From positions 26,459,658-26,523,657 of the forward strand of contig NC_088873.1 in NCBI RefSeq assembly GCF_032884065.1: a stretch of DNA of 64,000 nt, read 5' to 3'. Of the stretch, positions 10,529 through 21,539 are shown one piece after another. Positions within the stretch are counted from its first letter, which is position 1, and each line of letters starts with the position of its first letter. The position numbers and the translations under genes were made by a program. The stretch is from Artemia franciscana (Eukaryota; Arthropoda; Branchiopoda; Anostraca; Artemiidae). Under the pieces are notes generated by a model that saw only the letters and a list, made by a program, of their open reading frames with translations, searched no databases and was not told where the DNA came from.

Positions 10529-12889
10529 AGGCCCATAAGTTGACATGGTATTCACGTGATGGTAAGACAGCAAACCTTATTGATTATGTTATTGTAAACA
10601 GAAGACTAGCAGGATCAATACAAGATACTAGGGTGTATAGGAGTGCCGTTATTGATGTTAAAAGTAAAGATCACCATCTAGTAGTGTCTAAGGTTAATTT
10701 AAAGCTGAAATTTCGGAAGAGTAACTCCCTCCCGGGAAGTTATGATGTTGGTAGACTTCAGGATGAAAATCTGAGAAAAAAATTCCAGGAACAGTTGAGT
10801 ACTAAACTTGAGGGTTTAAAATTTGACAATGTGGAAGATGGATGGAATAATTTCAGAAAAACAATTTGTGAAGTTGCTGATGGTGTCCTAGGGAAGAGTG
10901 CTAAGACAGCAACTAGGAATATTAGTGAAAAAGCTTTAGGTTTAATAGAGAGTAGAAGGGGTTTGTATAAGAATTATCTGAGCGATAGGTCGTATGAAAA
11001 CAAAAGGAATGTAAAGAAAGTGGAGAAAGCATTAAAATATGAACTAAGGAGATGTGAAATGGAGGCGATGGATAAAATTGCTGAGGATCTGGAAGATGCG
11101 GCTAGACGGCATAATAGTAAAATATTATACTGGCATGTTAATAAATTGAAAGGGAGTAGCCGATCCGGACTAGTCCCAGTTAAAGATAGAAATGGGGTCA
11201 CAATTAGTGATAAGGAAAAAGTTAAAGAAAGATGGGTGGAACATTTTGAGAATGTGCTAAACCGAGATACAGTTGCAGGAAAAGATATAGATGAAAATGA
11301 AAAAGTTTGTGATACCTTGTATGTGAAGGAAGATTTGTTTAGTGAGGAAGAATTAGCGACAGTACTAGAAGGATTAAAAAATAATAAGGCCCCAGGTGCT
11401 GATAATATGATTAATGAGTTCCTTAAATATGGTGGCTCTGAGGTTAGGAATAAGCTACTGAAGATTATGAACATGATTTTTGAAAAAGGGGAAGTACCCA
11501 ATGATTTTAGGAAAACCTTAATTAAACCACTGTATAAGAAAGGTGACAAGAGTGAATGTCGGAATTATCGAGGCATTAGTCTGGTCTCTGTAGGTAGCAA
11601 ATTACTGAGTAATATGATACTTTTTAGACTGAGACATGCTGTAGACAAAGTTTTAAGGGAAGAACAATGCGGTTTTAGAAAAGGTAGAGGATGTGTCGAC
11701 CATGTTTTCACTCTTATGTTAGTAATTGAGAAGTCCCTTCGTTGTCAAACACCTTTGGTCCTTAGTTTTATCGATTATGAGCAAGCTTTCGATTCTGTTG
11801 ATAGAACAGCGTTAACAAAGGTCTTATCGTTATATGGTATACCAGAAAAATACATTAAAGTGATTTGCGCTATGTACGAGAATAATACTGCTGCGGTTAA
11901 GGTAGGAAATGAGGTTAGCAACTGGTTTTGTATTAAATCAGGAGTTAAGCAGGGTTGTGTTCTATCCCCCTTTATATGGATCATTTTGATGGACTTCGTC
12001 TTAAGGAGCACAGGAAAGGCAATTGGAGACCATGGAATCAAATGGGGAGGAAGAACGCTCCTGGACTTAGATTATGCTGATGATTTAAGCATATTAGATG
12101 AAAGTGTGAGCAAAATGAATGAATTTTTAGAGGTTTTACGAGTTCAGGGTGCTAAAATAGGCTTGAAAATTAATGTTAAGAAGACTAAGTCACTAAGGTT
12201 AGGAATAAGTGAAGATGAACAGGTGACCTTAGGTAACGAAAAGATTGATCAGGTTGGGAGCTTCAGTTACCTTGGTAGTATTATTAGTAAAGATGGTGGG
12301 AGCAGTGAAGATGTTAAAAGTAGAATAGCTAAAGCTCAGGGTGTTTTTTCACAGTAAAAAAAAGTTTGGAAGAATAGAAAGATAAGCCTACAAACCAAGA
12401 TTAGAATATTGGAAGCTACAGTGATGACAGTGGTCAAATATGGCTCTGAAGCATGGACACTCCGAAAAGCAGATGAAAATTTACTAGATGTTTTCCAGAG
12501 AAATTGCCTACGGATTGTTCTGGGTACCCGGCTGACTGACCGTATTTCAAACAGTAGGTTGTACGAAAAGTGTGGTTCAATCCCGCTTTCTGGGGCTATA
12601 ATGAAAGAAAGGTTGAGATGGCTAGGCCACGTTCTACGGATGAAGGATGACAGATTACCGAAGATTGTCCTTTTTGGCCAACCGTCTGGGGCTACACGGA
12701 AAGCAGGTCGTCCTTGTCTGGGTTGGGAGGATGTCATAAATAAGGATTTAAAGGAAATGGGAACTTCCTGGGAGGGTGTAAAGAGGGAGGCTTTAAATAG
12801 ATTAGGTTGGAGGAGGAGCGTGCGTAGCTGTGTTGGCCTCAGGCGGCTTGGTGCTGTAGTGAGTTATTAGTAGTAGTAGTAGTAGTAGT
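10529..12889 (+). mobile_element. RTE-type LINE copy 2 (longest), with target-site duplication
   Basis: A 2.36-kb 5'-truncated RTE retrotransposon is flanked by a duplicated target AGTAAAAGCAACGAT at 10514-10528 and 12890-12904. Only the last bases of the endonuclease domain remain at the 5' end, followed by the whole reverse transcriptase and the C-terminal region, then a (TAG)n tail beginning at the stop codon. Flanking bases on the two sides belong to one interrupted sequence. The near identity to copies 1 and 3 and the intact duplication indicate recent insertion. The element lies in sense orientation opposite to the host gene TMX3. Confidence 0.95.
10540..12870 (+). pseudogene. RTE endonuclease/reverse transcriptase ORF with one nonsense codon
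   Basis: The frame is open for 605 codons (10540-12354), then meets TAA at 12355, and continues in the same frame to TAG at 12868. Copies 1 and 3 have TTA (leucine) at that place, so a single T-to-A change broke the protein. Domains in order: the end of an AP endonuclease (NLIDYVIVNRR near residue 17 and the DHHLV catalytic pair near 43); reverse transcriptase with APGAD near 284, NYRGISLVS near 344, QCGFRKGRG near 377, FIDYEQAFDSVDR near 409, GVKQGCVLSP near 470 and the catalytic YADD near 511; then the YLGSIIS and RWLGHVLRM regions typical of the RTE clade. The start methionine is arbitrary because the element is truncated inside the endonuclease. Confidence 0.93.
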
Positions 12890-12904
12890 AGTAAAAGCAA
12901 CGAT

Positions 12905-13874
12905 TGTTGAAAGTTTCAAGCCAATCGGAATTTTTCTTCGATCATCTTGGCGCCCAGTATTTGGGGGTATGGGCCCTATCTAAAAAGAAACTTGTCCTTT
13001 TTCTTTGATAAAATGTTCATTCTTTTTTTTTTCTTGTGAATTGGGGCCCCCATGCCCCAAAGGCAGGTTCTTCTTTAAGCAAGAACTTCTGGTTTGCGAA
13101 TTCAATTAGATCAATCACAGGAATTTTCTGGTCCATTTTCAAGCCCTCTGAGACCCCTTCCTTTCTCCCTGCATATTATAATATCTTCTTTGTCTAGAGA
13201 GCGATCCCTGGAAGTTTTAAACCAATCGCACGCCCGAAAAAAAATTTAGCCACTATGAAACCTGCTTCTAAATTAGATGTTCGCATTATTTACGGTCCTT
13301 GTCCTAGGGGGGTTAAGTCATCCCCAGAAACATATTTATTGGATCTTTTGACAGTTCTGAACAATACTGCAGCATAGAATTTTTGATTGGGTGTCTTGAA
13401 GAATTAAGCTGGGGCGTATAGAAAAGGGCACGGAAGGGGAATGGTTGCCCGTCAATTACTTTTGACTCTTAACTAGACACTAGAACTTTCGATTGGGGTG
13501 TATAGAAAAGGGCACGGAAGGGGAATGGTTGCCCGTCAATTACTTTTGACTCTTAACTGGACACTAGAACTTTCTTACTCTAAGTTTCTATGACCTATCC
13601 TTCCATCCATAAAAATGGCTATGAAAATAAATGAATAAGTAATACCTTAAACCCACTATGTGAAAGTTGTAAGAAAAATTAAATCATGACGGGGGAAATT
13701 TTCCAAACATGATTCCGAACTTAAATTTAGAATTCCGAATTTTCTGCCTTTAAATCGGAAGTTTTCCGAATGCTGAAATTTTTTCTGGAGTCATTCAATT
13801 TTTTCTTTTTTTTAGAAATCCCCCACAATATTAGTTATTCCTAATGAATAGGCAATAGGAAGTCATTTAATTAC
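12905..13874. other. intron sequence with a tandem duplication
   Basis: Apart from the 84-bp duplication at 13411-13575, this stretch next to the TMX3 exon shows no gene or recognisable repeat. Its start is the continuation of the sequence interrupted by RTE copy 2. Confidence 0.4.
13411..13575. repeat. 84-bp tandem duplication
   Basis: GGGGCGTATAGAAAAGGGCA at 13411 recurs as GGGGTGTATAGAAAAGGGCA at 13495. The following 60 or so bases (including GGGAATGGTTGCCCGTCAAT) are the same in both, with one or two differences, and the second unit ends near 13575. Confidence 0.9.
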
Positions 13875-14058
13875 CCAAAGATCTCCTTGTCGATCACCAA
13901 GGTAAGTAAAGAAGTTGTCATAGGTTCTTGCAACATCTTTGAAATCAGCTGGATCTCTTAAAATTCTAACTGGTGGCCCTGCCACACGCAGTCCAAAATC
14001 AATTATACTTTCACGATTTCTATCACCATTGTATGTTACGACTTCATCTCCTTTAAAC
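13875..14058 (-). CDS. TMX3: TMX3-like exon: end of first thioredoxin domain, start of second
   Basis: This 184-nt exon follows a TTTTTAG acceptor and ends in phase 0 at GGAGATCTTTGG, with GTAATT as the donor. Its first base completes the leucine of IML, giving IMLFKGDEVVTYNGDR. That is the usual final strand and helix of the thioredoxin domain (FKGD followed by Y-G-R). Then come RESIIDFGLRVAGPPVRIL and the start of a redox-inactive thioredoxin-like domain ending FFTYLGDRQGDLW. The exon lies between two repeat-filled introns. The donor is weaker than GTAAGT, but the next exon fits it in phase and in sequence. Confidence 0.9.
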
Positions 14059-14534
14059 CTAAAAATCAAAAGGAGTTAAAAAACAGAACTAATAAGAAAT
14101 CAGTTTTAACCCCTTTTCGTATAATTCTCCCTTAGTCGGTTGCTGCCTCAGAAATGATGTTATCTAGATGAAAAGATGACACTAGCTCTTAAAGTCCCTT
14201 AAAATTGAACTTGTTGAAAAATATGGATTCTCATACACCGGGAGAGACTACATTCCCCCCCCCCCCTGTTTTATACTTGAAAAATTCATAGCCTTAAAAT
14301 ACAGGTACAGTACTTCAGAAGAGATATCTTGTTTTAAGATCTCTTTTGCTAAATTTCGATAAAATTTAAAGTTAGCTTGTAATGCAACTATTTGAATGAC
14401 CCCTCCACCACATACCCCCAAAAACAGCGCAAGCCACCAGCAATTCCACTGACGGCAACTTATGAGATATTGCAGGATATAGCTATGATATTGAAGATAA
14501 TTGCCAGAGGCAAGCCAAACAGGAATTATCTTCT

Positions 14535-15815
14535 TTCAGCTTCTATAGAAGATTGTATAACCATCTGAATCTGTATCGATTTCTCACGGAAAGACAGTTT
14601 GGATTCAGGAAAGGCTATTCTACAATGCATGCAGTCCACCATCTCACAGACTTTGTTAACTCTGCGCTTGAACGCGGTGAGTTAGTTCTGTCCATTTTTA
14701 TATATTTAAGCAAAGCTTTCGATACTGTTGCTTTTAAGATCTTATTGAGCAGGCTACATTGTTTATGTGTTCAGGATGTATCTTTGAAATGGTTTGAGTC
14801 TTATCTGGGAGGGAGAATACTTAGAATGAATACTGATGGCTGTAAATCAAGAATTTATAGTTCGTTGCTGAGTTCCACAAGGTTCCGTGCTTGGGCCCCT
14901 ACTGTACCTAGTTTCCGTAGATAACATGCGATTTTATACCCCTGGGACATTAATCACTTCATTTGCTGGCGACATCCTGTTTACACTAAAATCATCTTGC
15001 AAAAATATTTTGATTGAAAAAGGTAATTAGACCCAGAATGATTAGGGAAGTTTTACAAGATTTAGCTGTCTGTCTGTTAATGTTTTTAAGAAGAATTTCA
15101 AGACATTTAATAGAATTGGTACTTCCATTATTTTAGAAATATAAAATTTATCTGAATGGTGTGTTGTTAAATCAAGCTTTTAGGCTTAAATATTTAGGTT
15201 TTTATCTTGATTGTAATCTGAGTTGCAAACTACACTGAGATGCAGTAGCAGCAAAAATGTGGCAGCGAAGAGGTTTGGGTCTTATAAGAAGGCTAAGGAA
15301 TGAGCATCCACCAAGAATTCTAATGGTCCTAAATCACTCTTTTATATATCCGTATTTGTCTTCTGGTTGTTTTCTGTGAATTAGTTCTTTTGTGCCAAGT
15401 TTTAAAAGAGTTCAAATTTTAAAAAATAAAGTTGTTCGTGTCTTAGGAGATTATGTGAGATTTGAAAATAGTATTTGAGTTGCTTCACTAAACTGAAAAT
15501 ACTAAGTGTTAATAAGAGATTATCAACTAGCTATTTTTGTTTATCAATGTTTGAATCGTTATTCACCGGAGTACTTTTGGGAAATTTTTAAGTCTAACTC
15601 TGTTATCGTTGTTATGAAACTAGGCATTCTGCAGGAATAGTGTCTGAGGCTCGGAGTACTCAACAATGATCTTTACTTCCACGTTTTGCAGGACCACAGC
15701 TTGAATTCTCTCCTGGAGAGTATAAAGGTGACGGAATGTTAGCCAGTTCAAGAGTGGGTTGAAACGTTACCAACTGGGAAGTTGTTAATGATTTGTTTTT
15801 TTTATACATTCATAG
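14535..15815 (+). mobile_element. CR1/Jockey-like LINE relic (reverse transcriptase)
   Basis: A decayed reverse transcriptase reads on the plus strand across several frames. It starts with FLTERQFGFRKGYSTMHAV and LSKAFDTV (a conserved box with D and the AFD motif), then SYLGGR, then a broken GVPQGS-like region near 14880. A FADD-like position near 14960 is damaged (FAGDILF). C-terminal blocks follow: IRRLRNEHPPRILMVL near 15290 and VYQCLNRYSPEYFWE near 15550. Stops and frame shifts show it is dead. It lies in the 12.8-kb TMX3 intron, in opposite orientation to the gene. The exact ends were not determined. Confidence 0.82.
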
Positions 15816-17000
15816 TCGAATTGTGAGTATATATTATTAGATTATAAGGATGGAAACAACCATCACATAAAACCGAATTGGTTCCCCGATGATTGCTGAA
15901 AGATAGTGTAAGCATCATTTTTGTAAATAAAATAGTCCTCTCTCTCTTTCTCTCTAAAAAAATATATTGAACAGTGATCGAATACAAGCAATCCTGTCCA
16001 TGTTCCCTTGAATCACAGCCCTTGAATTCCATTGGTGATAGACTGCACGAGTTTTTCAAAATATCGTTGTTGCTAGAGCCCAATAGCTAGGTTTAAAATC
16101 ATATCCAATGCCAGAGGCAGATCCAAAGGACGCAAGGGAACGTAACCCCCCCCCCCCAGAAAGTCATAAGTTGCATTAATAATAGGGGTACAGGGATGAA
16201 AAATACCAATAGGCAGCCAAATATTTGGATCCCCACCACAAACAAAAATAGGGGCACGTGCCCCCCGACCAGAAAGCCATAAGTTGCATTAACAACAGGG
16301 GTATAAGGATCAAAATACCAATAGGGAGCCACATTTTTGGCTCCTCAAACCAAACAAAAATGCTGTTTTCACCCCTGATGAATGCAGAAAGTGTTGGCCA
16401 TTTTCTGACGGCGTGGTTGCTTTCACTCAATAGACAACAAAATGGCCAAAATTCCAAACAACTTTCTCTATAAAAACCTGGAAGAACCACTTAGAATTCT
16501 AAAATCATTTAAGCAGCTAATTAACTACCAGCTAATCTCTTTGTAAATGTAAATAAAGTACATGGTTCTTTCTACTTGATTAATTTTAAAAAAAATTGAA
16601 AATAAGTTTCCACAATCTATCTTCACTCCATCTTCAGCAGAATTCATTGCGCTAAGCAGGCTTGTAAACACTAATAAAAAAAAAACAGAATGATAAGAAA
16701 CCCATATGGTTGTGACGTCACTCATATGAATTTTTTCTTCCAAATTTAGGGCTATAAACGAGTTTTCACATTGTGCCCAATCTAGCTCGTTTTTTTCACA
16801 TCGGAAAAAAACTTCACCGAAGCTACGATTGTCCTAAAAAAAATGTCAAAACAGTCTAACGTGTGAACTATCTTGCATACAAATTCGCTGCCTACACATT
16901 TGATTGGCCCAGGATGGGACGTTTAAGAATAGTAATGACGTGATGGCAATTCACTCATCCTAGAAAAGCTCGGAGCCAACAGTCAATTTTCAGATTGACA
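15816..17000. other. intron sequence with a local repeat
   Basis: No exon was seen. Around 16140-16340 two related units follow each other, both containing a run of C, then AAGTCATAAGTTGCATTAA or a close variant and an AGGGGTA...AAAATACCAATAGG stretch, about 120 bases apart. Confidence 0.5.
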
Positions 17001-17540
17001 GTGGGACACAGTGCGCGGTAGCAATGCTAGCGGCTGGAGACAGGAAACTGGCACGTATTCAACAAAACTATTCAGGCTTCCCATGGGCAAGATAGGAGTT
17101 TTCATAGCTGTATTCCCGCCTGCTGTAATGTAATACGATCTATGCGTCGGAGCGCGGGCTTGGAGGAGGCGCCAAAGTTCGGAGCTCTGTACCAAAAGCT
17201 TCTCATGGGCAATATAGGAGTCTTCATAACTGTATTGGTATCACAGCTTAGATGCCAATACAGTTATGAAAACTCGATTTATTTTTGGGACACAGTGCGC
17301 GGTAGCGATGGTAGAGGCTGGAGACAGGAAATTGGCAGCACATATTAGATAACCAATATTGGTATCTAAGCTGTGTATGCAACAACACAAAATTGCGTTC
17401 CCGCCTATGGTGTTGTAGCACGATCTACGCGTCGGAGCGCAGGCTTGGAGGAGGCGCCAAGTTCAGAGCTCTGTACCGAAAGCTTCTCATGGGCAAGATA
17501 GGGGATTTCATAAATGTATATTGGTATCTAAACTGTGCGA
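17001..17540. repeat. two tandem units of about 284 bp, GC-richer
   Basis: GGGACACAGTGCGCGGTAGC occurs at 17003 and 17287. Each is followed by a GGCTGGAGACAGGAAA stretch, then a block containing GCGTCGGAGCGC, GCTTGGAGGAGGCGCC and AAGCTTCTCATGGGCAA. The order is the same in both units. The internal ATTGGTATC...GATGCCAATAC segment near 17233-17262 forms a short inverted repeat. The frames here are not gene-like. The origin could be a satellite or DNA-transposon relic. Confidence 0.8.
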
Positions 17541-18427
17541 TGTCTCCGAAATCGGGATCTATCTAGACCGTTTTTTCACATCAAAGAATGTTAGTTGGCC
17601 TATTTTCAGAAATAAAAACATGACGCAGAGCAATTTATAATTATTGCTCCTTTCGTAAGATCAAATGCATAATTCATATGTAACATATTTCACTATTTTA
17701 AACTAAAAAAAAATCATCAAAATCTCGAAGAAATTGCAGCTTGTCAAATAGAAAATTCCGTACAGTTTTACCCCAGCCGCATAGTAAGGCAGTAAAAATC
17801 TTCGTGATTGTTACAAGGGAATGTACTATCCAGGGTGTCCGCGACGCGGTACCTCACCACATAATTTTCAGATGGATTTTTTTCCTAAAAGCAAAAGATT
17901 TCATGGATTTAAATCGGGTCATTCTACTCCTTGGATGCACGTTTTTATTTATAATATTTCATCCCCATCCAAAATATCGTGTCAATCAGACAAATCTGCC
18001 CTAAACTTGAAAAAAAATCACTGACATGTCGAAGAGCTTACAAACAACGATATAACTTTAACTTTCTGTTTTTGCATGTCTCAATGAATTATTAAGTGAA
18101 TTCAAAGATTCTACCAATTTCACCAAGACTACTTCAGATCCATAGCTTTTACGTTTGGAAATCGTTTTATTGCACAGCACTTTGAAACTTTACCGGCGCC
18201 TTAAAAAAAGATCAGACTTTTGTCTGAGCATTTCCCATTTTTTTTTTTTTCTTATTAAGAAAAACATTTAGAATACCTCGGAAAGACAATTTGTAAAGGA
18301 ACAATATACAACATTTAGTGTTTACCCACGGACACGTAAACTTGTTGTTCACTAGCATGTTACATGCTAGATGCCTAGTAACCCAAAAAACGATCTAGCA
18401 CACAAGTAGCTCTTTCCTTAAATTAAA
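17541..18427. other. unassigned intron sequence
   Basis: No exon, RNA gene or named repeat was recognised. A poly-T run is at about 18238-18250. Confidence 0.35.
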
Positions 18428-18637
18428 TAAAAAAAAATAAGTTTTTTCAACTGAAAGTAAGGAGCAACGTTAAAACTTAAGACGAACAGAAATTACTTCG
18501 TATATGAAAAGGGCTGCTTCCTCATCAACGCCCCGCTCTTTACGCTAAAGTTTGACTCTTTCTCTCAACTCTTCTTTTTAAAACAGTAAATGAGCCGGGT
18601 CGCTCCTTACTACAGTTCGTTACCACGAACCGTTTGA
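18428..18637 (+). mobile_element. foldback element, short deletion derivative (copy b)
   Basis: This segment of about 210 bp has the left end of the family (GTTTTTTCAACTGAAAGTAA near 18441) and the right end (GAGCCGGGTCGCTCCTTACT, then GTTCGTTACCACGAACC). The whole 1.5-kb interior is missing. Retained ends with a lost centre are typical of a MITE derived from a longer element. Confidence 0.8.
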
Positions 18638-18977
18638 AAAGAAAATAATTCGGTATTTCGGGGCTTCTGACATTATTACTCCTTTGCGGAAGTTAGGCTC
18701 AAAATTGGAAAAGGATTATATTTTTTCTCTGGGCCCCTTCCACCTCTTAGTTCGTTTATTTTCCCGTTAGTTTTCACCTGTTTTCGCTTTATAGTTGTGT
18801 TATCTCTTAGCAGTTCTTTCGTTAGTTGAGTTATGGTTGTGGTATATATGTTTTATCGTTCGTATAGTTGTGTTATTTTCAAATTATACTCCATAATAGA
18901 GGCTCCGAACACCCAGCATTGTATATTAAGCTCTGAATTTGACGTTTTTTTCTAACGTGACCAGATTAGTCCTGCGC

Positions 18978-19797
18978 CCTGCGCCCTTTTCATTGAATTT
19001 TTCTTCCCCCATGACATAAATCTCCAAGAAAAGATCCTTCCACATAGCCCCCTCCCCTCAACCCTACCCCCAAAACCAAAAAAATCCCCCTGAAAACGTC
19101 TGTACACTTCCCAATAACCATTATTATATGTAAACACTGGTCGAAGTTTGTAACTTGCAGCCCCTCCCCCAGGGGCTGTGGGGGAGTAAGTCATCCCCAA
19201 AGACATAGTTATTATGGTTTTCGACTATGCTGAACAAAATGGCTATCTCAAAATTTTGATCCGTTGACTTTGGGAAAAAATGAGCGTGGGAGGGGGCCTA
19301 GGTGCCCTCCAATTTTTTTGGCCACTTAAAAGGGGCACTGGAACCTTTTATTTCCGTTAGAATGACCCCTCTTGCGACATTCTAGGGCCACTTGGTCGAT
19401 ACGATGACCCCTGGGGAAAAGAAAAAAAAAAAAAAAAACACGCACCCGTGATTTGTCTTCTGGCAAAAAATACAAAATTCCACATTTTTGTAGATATGAG
19501 CTGGAAACTTCTACAGTAGGGTTCTCTGATACGCTGAATCTGACGGTGTCATTTACGTTAAGATTCTACGACTTTTAGGGGGTGTTTCCCCCTATTTTCC
19601 TAAATAAGGCAAATTTCTCAGGCTTGTAACTTTTGATGGGTAAGACTAAACTTGATGAAATTTATATATTTAAAATCATCATTAAAATGCGATTCTTTTG
19701 ATGTAGCTATTGATATCAAAATTCAATTTTTTAGAGTTTTGGTTACTATTGAGCCGGATCGCTCCTTACTACAGTTCGTTACCACGAACTGTTTGAA
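18978..19797 (+). mobile_element. foldback element, 5'-truncated copy c
   Basis: This corresponds to about 9340-10157 of copy a, in the same orientation and at high identity, through the GGGGGTGTTTCCCCCTATTT palindrome and the end GCTCCTTACTACAGTTCG. The first half of the element is absent. It lies about 340 bp after copy b and 90 bp before copy d. Confidence 0.8.
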
Positions 19798-19883
19798 TAT
19801 TCATTTTTCTTTTTTAAATATTGACACATCATGCTGACTTAAAGTTATTGCGGTGAATTAATGTATTCTATTCTATTATTAAA

Positions 19884-20235
19884 TATAAAAAAACAAGTTT
19901 TTTCAACTGAAAGTAAGGAGCGACATTAAAACTTAAAACGAACAGAAATTCCTCCTTATATGAAAGGGGCTGTTCCCTCCTCAACGCCCCGCTCTTTACG
20001 CTAAAGTTTGACTCTTTCTCTCAACTCTACTTTTTAAGACAGTAAAAAACTTTAGTAACTTCTCGTAACTCCTCTGATACACTTAATCTGATGGTGTGAT
20101 TTTTGTTGAGATTATATGACTTTTAGGGGGTGTTTCCCCCTATTTTCTAAAATAAGGCAAATTTTCTCAGGCTCGTAACTTTTGATGGGTAAGACTAAAC
20201 TTGATGGACCTTATATTTAATATCAGCATTAGAAA
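19884..20235 (+). mobile_element. foldback element, internally deleted and 3'-truncated copy d
   Basis: It starts with the family left end (GTTTTTTCAACTGAAAGTAA), keeps the CGCCCCGCTCTTTACGCTAA block, then jumps near 20050 to sequence equal to the last 300 bp of the long copy (TTTAGGGGGTGTTTCCCCC). It stops before the terminal palindrome. Confidence 0.78.
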
Positions 20236-21539
20236 TTATAGTCAAGGGTGGATGGGTTCTATCTCTCAAGCCAATTTTAAGGGCAAGAACAAGCGTTTGA
20301 TTGTCTATTTCCAGTTTATAAAACTAGAGAGATTTTATTGATTATTAAAACACTAGAATATATATGGATACTAGGCTGGTCTATAAATGGTAAAAATGAA
20401 AATAACTAGACGCATTAAATCATCAATCAATAATAAGAGTACTTACAAGAGTTTACGGCTATCGGTTTCCGATGAAACAAACAAAAGCAGAAATTATACT
20501 TTTTTTTTCTTTTTTTTTACTAACGGAAAAATGACGAACCATATCAAGAAGTATTTTTCATAAGAGTTTTAAATAAAAAAAAGGACAGCACCAAGTCAAA
20601 AATTTTTACTGAATTTATGTCCAAATAATGGCCTAAATTTCCTCCCAGAGTCGTCATAATTCATTAACTTTGTTCTTTAAAAAACTAAAAATGTCTTGCA
20701 CCTCCCTCCCCTAATTTATTATCTCTGAAGTTAATTTTTAATCCACTAGAAACCCTGTTTATGTTGCTGTTTATTTTCTTCTTTATATATGTTGTTATCT
20801 TCTTTCCTAGCTTCTTCCAGATACCTGTCTGTTTCTGCATGTTCTTTATGTGTAGCCGATAGATATTTGTACTTTTCAGTGCAGTCTCTTTCTTACATGG
20901 CATTAATTTGTGGCAACACAAATGCAAAGACTGCCCAACAGTTTTTGTCTCTTTTTTGGTACTCATGATAAGGGTAATAAGATTTAATGACAATATTAGG
21001 CTAATACTGACTTGTTACATGATTTTTAGTTTTGTACCTTTACCCGTGGGGAAAGATGCCAGTATTTTCAATCAACTTTGAGCACTAAAGAATCGTAAAA
21101 ATCTTTATTACAAACTTCATGACCTTACTGGGTCCAATTTTCTTTGGAAAAAAAAAAGAAAAAAAAACTTGATGCTACTATGCAATAAAAAGAAAAAGTT
21201 AATAGCAAATTTTATGACCCCTAGTTTCTTTTCAGACAAGGAAAGATCGCATGGGTCAATTCTGATATTTCCAGGAGCTTTCCAGAGGTAGATATATTTC
21301 ATTACCCAAGTAAAGAGTCATATATTTGCAATGTGCTATTTTATCTTGAAAGAATAAAAGGGACGGCGCACCAATGAGCGAGAGGTAGAAAGAGGGTTAA
21401 AATGGCACAAAACGCTTTTTGTCCCAGATAGGCTTGAAACTTAGAGCCATAAGTACTTGTACCAAGAGAAACCTAATGTTAACAAAAATTTATTCCAAGG
21501 CACCCCTAAGAGGTTTCTTCCTAGGGTTCTTTCGCTAGG
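20236..21539. other. unassigned intron sequence
   Basis: No exon or repeat was recognised. Short frames on the minus strand between 20685 and 21302 are low-complexity and lysine-rich, without family features. Confidence 0.35.

Noticed and set aside
18952..19206. Small protein gene starting MSLGMTYSPT.
   Set aside because: It lies inside a repeated foldback element, and the copies are alike at nucleotide level; coding is not shown.
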